64,000 nt of DNA from Nageia nagi. Its lineage: Eukaryota; Pinophyta. The stretch is taken from assembly GCA_050084985.1 (NCBI GenBank), contig JBITNC010000001.1:25978001-26042000 (forward strand), given 5' to 3'. The notes beneath the pieces are model-generated. The model saw only the letters and a list, made by a program, of their open reading frames with translations, had not been told where the DNA came from and ran no database searches. Every line of letters begins with the position of its first letter. Positions within the stretch are counted from its first letter, which is position 1. Positions 58,528 through 64,000 of the stretch are shown piece by piece. A program made the translations under genes and the position numbers.

Positions 58528-59881
58528 GTGGCCCCAAGGTTGCAACTTTGTCCTCGAAATCCTCATCCAAGAATTTGGTCGTGAACTCCAAACCGCACAC
58601 CATCTCAAAGATCTTCCCAAAGTTCTTTGTCACACGACCATCAACCTTGCAAGTGATCTTCTCCATTTCCAGCTTCCAAGCATGTGCCTTCATCATGTGC
58701 ATGTCATGACTCCCTATCTCATAGGTGTTGATGTCTTCTGTCATCAACAAGATCTGTAGTAAGTGCTTCACCTCGATAATCACTTTTTCTGATTCTTTGA
58801 TGGTGGTGTCCTCCTCAAGGAACTTAATTTCATACTCCATCTGCTCCAACCTTGAGTTCACCTTATAATTGATCTTTCTCACTTCCTAGAAGTGAGTACT
58901 CATCTACTGCACCACCCTCAAGTAGAACTAGTAATTATCGTAGAAGCTAGCATCCTCCAGTCTCTGATTCCCAGTTACCTAAAAATTCTCAATGATGGGT
59001 CTTCGAGACACCAACTTTCTAAGGAAATCTACACTAGTCACAATCGCCTTCAACTTCTCTTTGATGGAGATATTTCGCAAGGCCTCCACAAACCGTGCCA
59101 CCACCGCTACTACTTCCTCAATCAACTCTTCTTTGACAACCACCAACCCCTCCTTTAGTGGTTTCAACTTTTTGAGCTCTTCAGGAAGCACCTTCACGGA
59201 TGCTCTCTCTCGTGTCAATCTCCTCTGGGTGGCTAACTCCTTTAAGCTTTTAATCTCTTTCTGCTTCTGTAGTCCATTCTTGGTTCTTGCATCTGCATTG
59301 ACTATGATAGAGTGCTTCCTTTCCACAATTCCGATAGGGCCCGTGTTGATGATTTGATTAATTTGGTTGAGGTCCTCAAGCTTTCGTGGGTTAGCCTGTT
59401 TGTGTGTACACGGTCTTGATGTGTATTGCATCGTTGGTTATGTGTAGATATGTTTGGCTCTTCTCCGGGCGAGTGGAGCTCTCTTCTATTTGATCATTAG
59501 CTTCGGCATCTCCAAACTCCTCTTCGATGTCCATGCTGAGGATGTCAAGGCACTCGTTTATATCAACACCCCCACTCATCATTTGGTGGTGGTTGGTGGG
59601 TTTCAACAATAGGTTCTTGATTGATTGTCACATTCTTCCTTTGTCTCTTTGGTGGTCTTTCCTCTTTGTTAATATTCTCTTCATCACCTGCTTCGAATGA
59701 TTATTATTGTGGAGTTCTCTTCAAGTGTGTCCTTTTGGGAACTGACTCAAAGATTGAGCTCTTCCCTCTTCTACGAGATGTGGAAGGATTTGATGAAGCT
59801 GACTTTTGTACTACCTCTAGAATCTGCAGACTCCTCTTCCTTAATTGTGTTTTTAAGTTAGTACTTGAGATAGAAGACTTA
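58528..59881 (-). pseudogene. unknown large protein, C-terminal part (conifer-type hypothetical)
   Basis: Minus-strand frames, in order from 59881: a Ser/Arg-rich stretch with SNPSTSRRRGKSSIFESV and a basic PPKRQRKNV (NLS-like), an acidic piece (open 59609-59391: LSMDIEEEFGDAEANDQIEE), a charged coiled-coil-like piece (open 59431-58979: KELATQRRLTRERASVKV, LPEELKKLKPLKEGLVVVKE), and the C-terminal piece (open 58882-58280) with DGRVTKNFGKIFEMVCGL and FLDEDFEDKVATLGPLS. Frameshifts and stops separate the pieces. I do not recognise a named family. The overall look resembles large hypothetical proteins recurrent in conifer annotations and probably tied to LTR elements. Confidence 0.5.
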
Positions 59882-59886
59882 ATGGG

Positions 59887-60959
59887 TCATTGGACCCCAC
59901 CGTGAACCCCAAGTGGGACGTATCCCTCTCAAGTGTAGATTAGGTGTTTTAATGTACTTGGAGATCCCAATGCATGATTGTGGGAATCCCAATGTCTATT
60001 TAACACTTAAGTGGATGGATGAGCACTTAATGCCCCATCGTTGAGATTGGGAACACTTGTACACATGCACCATTCTTGGGGAGAATTCTAGACCCCCATG
60101 TTGGCCCATGACACCCACGTTGCCCTCCTAGATGCCCACGCATGCCTCCTAGACCCATCTATGCATTCTTGGACCCACTTGGAGCATGAGGGAGGCACAG
60201 ATACCCATGTTGAGCGTGGATGACTCCTAGGTGCCAACGTTGGGGCATGAGGGGATTGGGTGATGACATTGAGGTGAGATCAGGATCCAAGAGAGCTATA
60301 TTAGCCCTTGGAGCCTCATTGCTAGATATACAAAATTATTATTATCACTCATTCCGTCCAGAGGACAAGAGTCTTAGCGTAATGCTAAGCAAGAACCCTA
60401 GGTGCAACATCTAAGAGGATTAGTAGGCTGAGAGATCTTGTTAGTCTATGGCTTTGGTGTAGAACCCTAGCCCATCCGATTGTATTCCAAGGTTGAGCTT
60501 CTACCTTAAGTGGTTTCCAGGGTTTGAGGAGGGCTCCTTCGGTGGAGAGGATTCAGATTCTGAGGGAGCAAGATTGTCCCATTCATCATCCGTCTGTCCA
60601 ACAGTGAGAGACACTCGTTTTGCCCTAATTGGCTCCTTGGAGGCCAACATCCATTATTCGGGGCTTGGTATTGTATCTTTGATCATTGATTATCTTCTAT
60701 ACAACCATTGGGCACTTGGATCTCAATATTTCTCTTGTGTATGCTTTTCCTATTGCAACGTTGTGGTGTGTTTACTCTTCCTTGCATATTATAGCCAGCT
60801 TTGGCATTGTGAGCTTGTATTTGTTGATATCTGCTAGTCTTGGCCAAATGTTGGCATATTTGCATTGTTGAGGCTTAATCTGGATGCCCTAGCGCAGACG
60901 TTGGAGCATACTTGTTTGATTTGATAAAATTGTATTAAAATTGCATTTAGGCTTTTACA
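59887..60959. repeat. LTR-like insertion 1 in the unknown ORF
   Basis: 1073 bp homologous to 62598-63903 in the same orientation: GTGGGACGTATCCCTC, AGTGTAGA, TGCTTGGAGATCCC / TACTTGGAGATCCC, GATTGTGGGAATCCC and a late TTTGATT...TTTTACA. Flanking pentamers are ATGGG (59882-59886) and ATGGT (60960-60964). It lacks the first about 130 bp of the other copy. On the minus strand it starts TGTAAAAGCC. The coding frame on both sides is recognisable but shifts by one base across it. Confidence 0.6.
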
Positions 60960-60964
60960 ATGGT

Positions 60965-62597
60965 GGAATAACTGTAGATGAGTGTTGAATTGGCTCTCTA
61001 GGAGCTCTTTGCGGAGGCAATGAATCTTTCTCTCTATTTCTTACACACCTCACTACCTTGTTTGTTGCCACATCTTCCAACTCTCTCATGTCATGCTCAT
61101 CCATGGTCTTCCTTACTTGCTCGACCACTATCTCGAGTGGGTTGTTTCCATGCATTGAAGCATATTGACCAACAAATTTTTTAATTGTCAAGGGATATTG
61201 TGTGACTCTAGATGTAGACTCTTGTTGTCACTTCCCCTTGGGATGTGACAACCTCTTGTCAATAGTAGCTTCCACTGTCCGTTGCTGCTGCTGGGCCTCT
61301 TTTTGTAACCTGGCACAGATCTTCCTCATTTCCACCTCGCTATTCACATTTCTAAATAGCTCCTCATCTTCCAATGGCTTATGCTCATAAGCTCTTTTGC
61401 GTTCCTTCATGTAAAAGCTATGGATTCTATGATTCGAGTCATAGTGGTCAACGATGTTCATCTTCTTGAAGTGGTATTTCTCCAACTCCTCTTTCATTGT
61501 ATCCACAACTGCCCAAGTCTTGCATTGGTATTTTGCTTCTATGACCAACAAGTTAGAGGTGGCGAATTTCTTATGCCACACTTGCTCGTGCAAGAAGGTC
61601 AACTGCTTCATCATCTCCATCAAGACCAATTTATTACTAACATACCTAGGTAGTTGGTACAGTTCTATGGTTGACCCAAAAATCCTGATGTAGTAGTGTT
61701 GATGGTGGATGACAAAGCCTCCATGCTTTTACAAGGCATCCTGAGCTATGTTTGAGATCCTCGTGATTGTGACTTCACCCTTGAGTTCTTTATAGATCTC
61801 ATACTCCCATCCATCATTCCTCATAAAGAAGCTATCCCATGTCCTTTCAATCTTCTATTCGGGATAGCACCTCCATATGGCATAGGTCCCCTTCTCGATC
61901 ATGGCCACCTTCTCGATGAAGCAACAAGTACACCAAGTATGAATTCATATAGAAATTACTGGAGGTGCCCATTGACGACAATTGCTCAACAAGGGTGTCA
62001 CTCAGCACCTTGCTTCATTTTATTCTCTTCCCCTTTGATATCTTGACAATGAAGCCAAAGAACTCCTTTTTGAACTTCAAACCATCTTCCTTCCCAAGGA
62101 TCCTAGACAACATCAATATCATAATCTCTACGAAGGGGTAGAAGTTGCTGCGTGGAGCATTGATAAGAGCATTCCCTTTCAAGACATGATGCTCTTCAAG
62201 CATCCAATCTTTGATCGTTACCGCTGCCCTGTTGGTAGACTGATAATGAGCTAGTGACTTTGCTTTATTGCATTCAAAATTCCCTTCCCCTATCCATTGG
62301 AATGCTTTCTTGATTGCCTTGGGATTGAAATATATGATAACGTCTCCCTTGATGCCCCTTAGCACTCTTTCACCCTTCTTCCAATGTTGGCTCACTTCAA
62401 TGCATAGTTTTGGGAAATGAACTACGAAAGTGATGGTGAGACCGGAGAAGAACACAACGTCCTTTTTCAACACATCCACCTTTGTGCTATGGATCTTCTC
62501 TCTCATTTGCATGGGATCAACCTTTTGCCCATCCTTTTCTCCAATAGTGGCAAACCCATTCCTCAAAAACCTAGCCCCTTGCTCCAAGGGCTTTTGT
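60965..62597 (-). pseudogene. unknown large protein, middle part (conifer-type hypothetical)
   Basis: Open 62597-62015 (follows the insertion): GARFLRNGFATIGEKDGQKV, HWKKGERVLRGIKGDVIIYF, IKDWMLEEHHVLKGNALINA, FVEIMILMLSRILGKEDGLK. Then 62015-61630 through shifted frames: TLVEQLSSMGTSSNFYMNSY, AMIEKGTYAIWRCYPE, MRNDGWEYEIYKELKGEVTI, YYIRIFGSTIELYQLPRYV. Then 61629-60965 in one frame with a single TGA: MKQLTFLHEQVWHKKF, Lys/Glu-rich YHFKKMNIVDHYDSNHRIHS, and EEELFRNV-type helices. The LP-RY block followed by a leucine-rich helix is, to my memory, shared by hypothetical proteins annotated in several conifers; this is not verified. Function unknown. Some similarity in style to PMD/transposon-type globular domains, without a diagnostic motif. 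Confidence 0.55.
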
Positions 62598-63903
62598 TGT
62601 AACATCCCTTTTGTACTATAGAAAAATAATGTAAGAACAAAAAGGGACGTCTTAATAACATCCCTTTTGGAGTTTGTTTTGTAGTTTGATTTGTGGTTTG
62701 TTTTGTATAACTTGGGATAGGAATTAATTGGTCCATGGATCTCACTGTGAGCCCCTAGTGGGACGTATCCCTCCCAAGTGTAGAATAGGATAAATTAATG
62801 TGCTTGGAGATCCCGGACTTGATTGTGGGAATCCCCAGATCTTGTATGCATTGATTAGCAAAGATAAAGGTTCACATGCTTGCGCTAGCCTTGGGAGCGC
62901 CCTAGACCCCACATTGGCCATTACAGACTCCTAGGCTTCCACACATGACTCCTAGACCCTCATGGGCATGCGTGGCACCCCTAGACCGTTCGCTAGCATT
63001 TATGGCACCAAGGAATCCCACGTTGGCATGCTTGAAACCTAGGCACCCATGTTGGCATGCTTGACACCTAAGCACCCACGTTGGCATGCTTGACACCTAA
63101 GCACCCACATTGGCATGCCTAACACCTAGGCTCCCATGTTGGGTATTCCGGGCCCTCAGGAGGCTAATGTTGAGCCTAGTGATGATTCCGAGTTGAGATC
63201 CAAGACCTGGTGAAGAGTATAAGAAGACTTGGAGGCTCATTTTCTAGAGAGACTTGATCATTATACCTTTACACTTCTACATTTTCTAGTGGACACAAAC
63301 TTAGTGGAGCGCTAAGTGTATTCCTTAGGTGGAGCACCTAAGAGGGTTGTCAAGCTGAGGGATCTTGGCAATCTACGGAATTGGTGGAGCACCTTTGTCC
63401 ATTCGGTGGTATCCGAGGAGTCGTCTTTACCACTTGCGTGGTTATCCAGATTTGAGAAGGGCCCCATCGGTGGGGAGGAGTCAGATTGTGAGGAGGTGCT
63501 ACTATCCCACGTCTGTCCAACAACATCAGGAGAATTCGTCTGGCCCACTTCAGCTCCCAGGAGGCTGACGTCAACCCTTTGGGCTTGGTTTTGTATTATT
63601 TCTCATTGTTCATCAATAAGACAAGCCATGGGCATTTGGATCTTAGCTATTGCATTGTACCTGTTCATATGTTGGCATCATTTGGCCTCATTTGCATGTG
63701 TGTGTCCAACGTTGGCATTGATAGCTTGTAATAGTTGTTTATTGTTGATATTGGCCCATCGTTGGCATTATTTGGTTGTATTGTGCTTGTGGAAGCCCGA
63801 TGTTGGCACTCTAGGGTTTGAGTTGTGGAAATCAGATACCCTAGTTTGATTAATTTTGTAATGATTCACTGATATTTGCTTGAGATCCGTTTGGATCGTT
63901 ACA
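62598..63903. repeat. LTR-like insertion 2 in the unknown ORF
   Basis: 1306 bp that starts TGTAACATCCC and ends GGATCGTTACA, so its termini are short inverted repeats of the TG..CA type. Flanking pentamers are TTTGT (62593-62597) and CTTGC (63904-63908), alike at three of five positions with two transitions. With the insertion and one pentamer removed, the minus-strand ORF continues in frame from ICERQ into PLEQGARFL. No coding sequence was found in it. The plus-strand ORF 63316-63849 lacks motifs. Probably a solo LTR of the family that also gave 59887-60959. Confidence 0.72.
63016..63140 (+). repeat. 29-bp minisatellite in insertion 2
   Basis: The unit ACCCACGTTGGCATGCTTGA plus CACCTAAGC is repeated about four times with few changes. 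Looser versions of the CCCA(C/T)GTTGGC word extend to both sides and into insertion 1 (60090-60250). Confidence 0.85.
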
Positions 63904-64000
63904 CTTGCCTCTCACATATTGGAATGATACAGTCTTCCTTCAACCTCTCGAGCTCCCTTGCACTCTCCTTGGCCGCACTACTCCTTGAGCTAGTCATCTT
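63904..64000 (-). pseudogene. unknown large protein, N-terminal part, truncated by window edge
   Basis: The minus strand reads MTSSRSSAAKESARELER then LKEDCIIPICERQ, with ATG at 63997-63995. The codon before it (AAG) is also open, so the real start may lie outside the window. The frame is cut by insertion 2 one base into the next codon and resumes at 62592. Confidence 0.5.

Noticed and set aside
63316-63849. 177-codon plus-strand ORF
   Set aside because: It is inside the LTR-like insertion 2, has overlapping ORFs on the other strand, and the related copy (60493-60837) has only partial frame similarity; probably a chance frame in G+C-richer LTR sequence.

Overview
The window looks like a transposon-dominated seed-plant nuclear genome, most probably a conifer or other gymnosperm. 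It is strongly A+T-rich, almost all recognisable coding sequence belongs to old, decayed LTR retrotransposons, and the one host gene I can model has a 17 kb intron full of nested elements. Premature stops in the elements often look like C-to-T or G-to-A changes (TGG to TAG/TGA, CAG to TAG), as expected of long-methylated copies. The organism is inferred, not proven. No rRNA, tRNA or CRISPR array was found.

Layout. (1) 1-10681: one Ty1/Copia family on the minus strand, here called Copia-1. Copy A enters from the left edge (gag, long leader, LTR 3823-4326). Copy B (about 4744-10681) appears to share that LTR as its 3' LTR. (2) 10682-17203: mostly unrecognised sequence, with a decayed ORF (11281-11769) ending at a possible LTR boundary, and a G-poor low-complexity tract. 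(3) 17204-25835: a decayed Ty3/Gypsy-like element bounded by diverged direct repeats, with a minus-strand gag and an opposite-strand plant mobile domain (PMD) ORF. A solo Copia-1 LTR sits inside the gag. (4) 25937-35337: a 9.4 kb Copia-1 copy (D) with both LTRs, near-perfect 5-bp target duplications, recognisable gag-PR-IN-RT and a CACTA-type miniature transposon inserted in its RT. (5) 36140-36480: a LINE ORF1 (DUF4283-like) scrap.

(6) 37790-56959: the first five coding exons of a plus-strand host gene whose N-terminus looks like a mitochondrial presequence. The exon phases chain without a stop. Intron 4 holds a second Copia family (Copia-2, LTRs 39897-41254 and 50348-51709). Its gag is split by a younger chromodomain Gypsy element (41989-47019) with 318-bp LTRs that differ at 8 sites and a perfect GATTT target duplication. 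That Gypsy element has lost most of RT and all of RNase H through an in-frame internal deletion.

(7) 57.7-64 kb: a minus-strand coding region for large proteins I do not recognise with certainty (they resemble hypothetical proteins common in conifer annotations). It is flanked on the left by an LTR-like region and interrupted by two related LTR-like insertions (59887-60959 and 62598-63903). Removing the second, with one copy of its target duplication, restores the reading frame.

How it works together: only the split gene is a candidate functional host locus. The rest is a layered record of insertions: Gypsy into Copia-2 into intron 4; CACTA into Copia-1 D; solo LTR into Gypsy gag; LTRs into the unknown ORF. 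The features most worth following are the antisense PMD ORF, the unknown conifer-type coding region with its intron-like LTR insertion, and the RT-deleted chromovirus.
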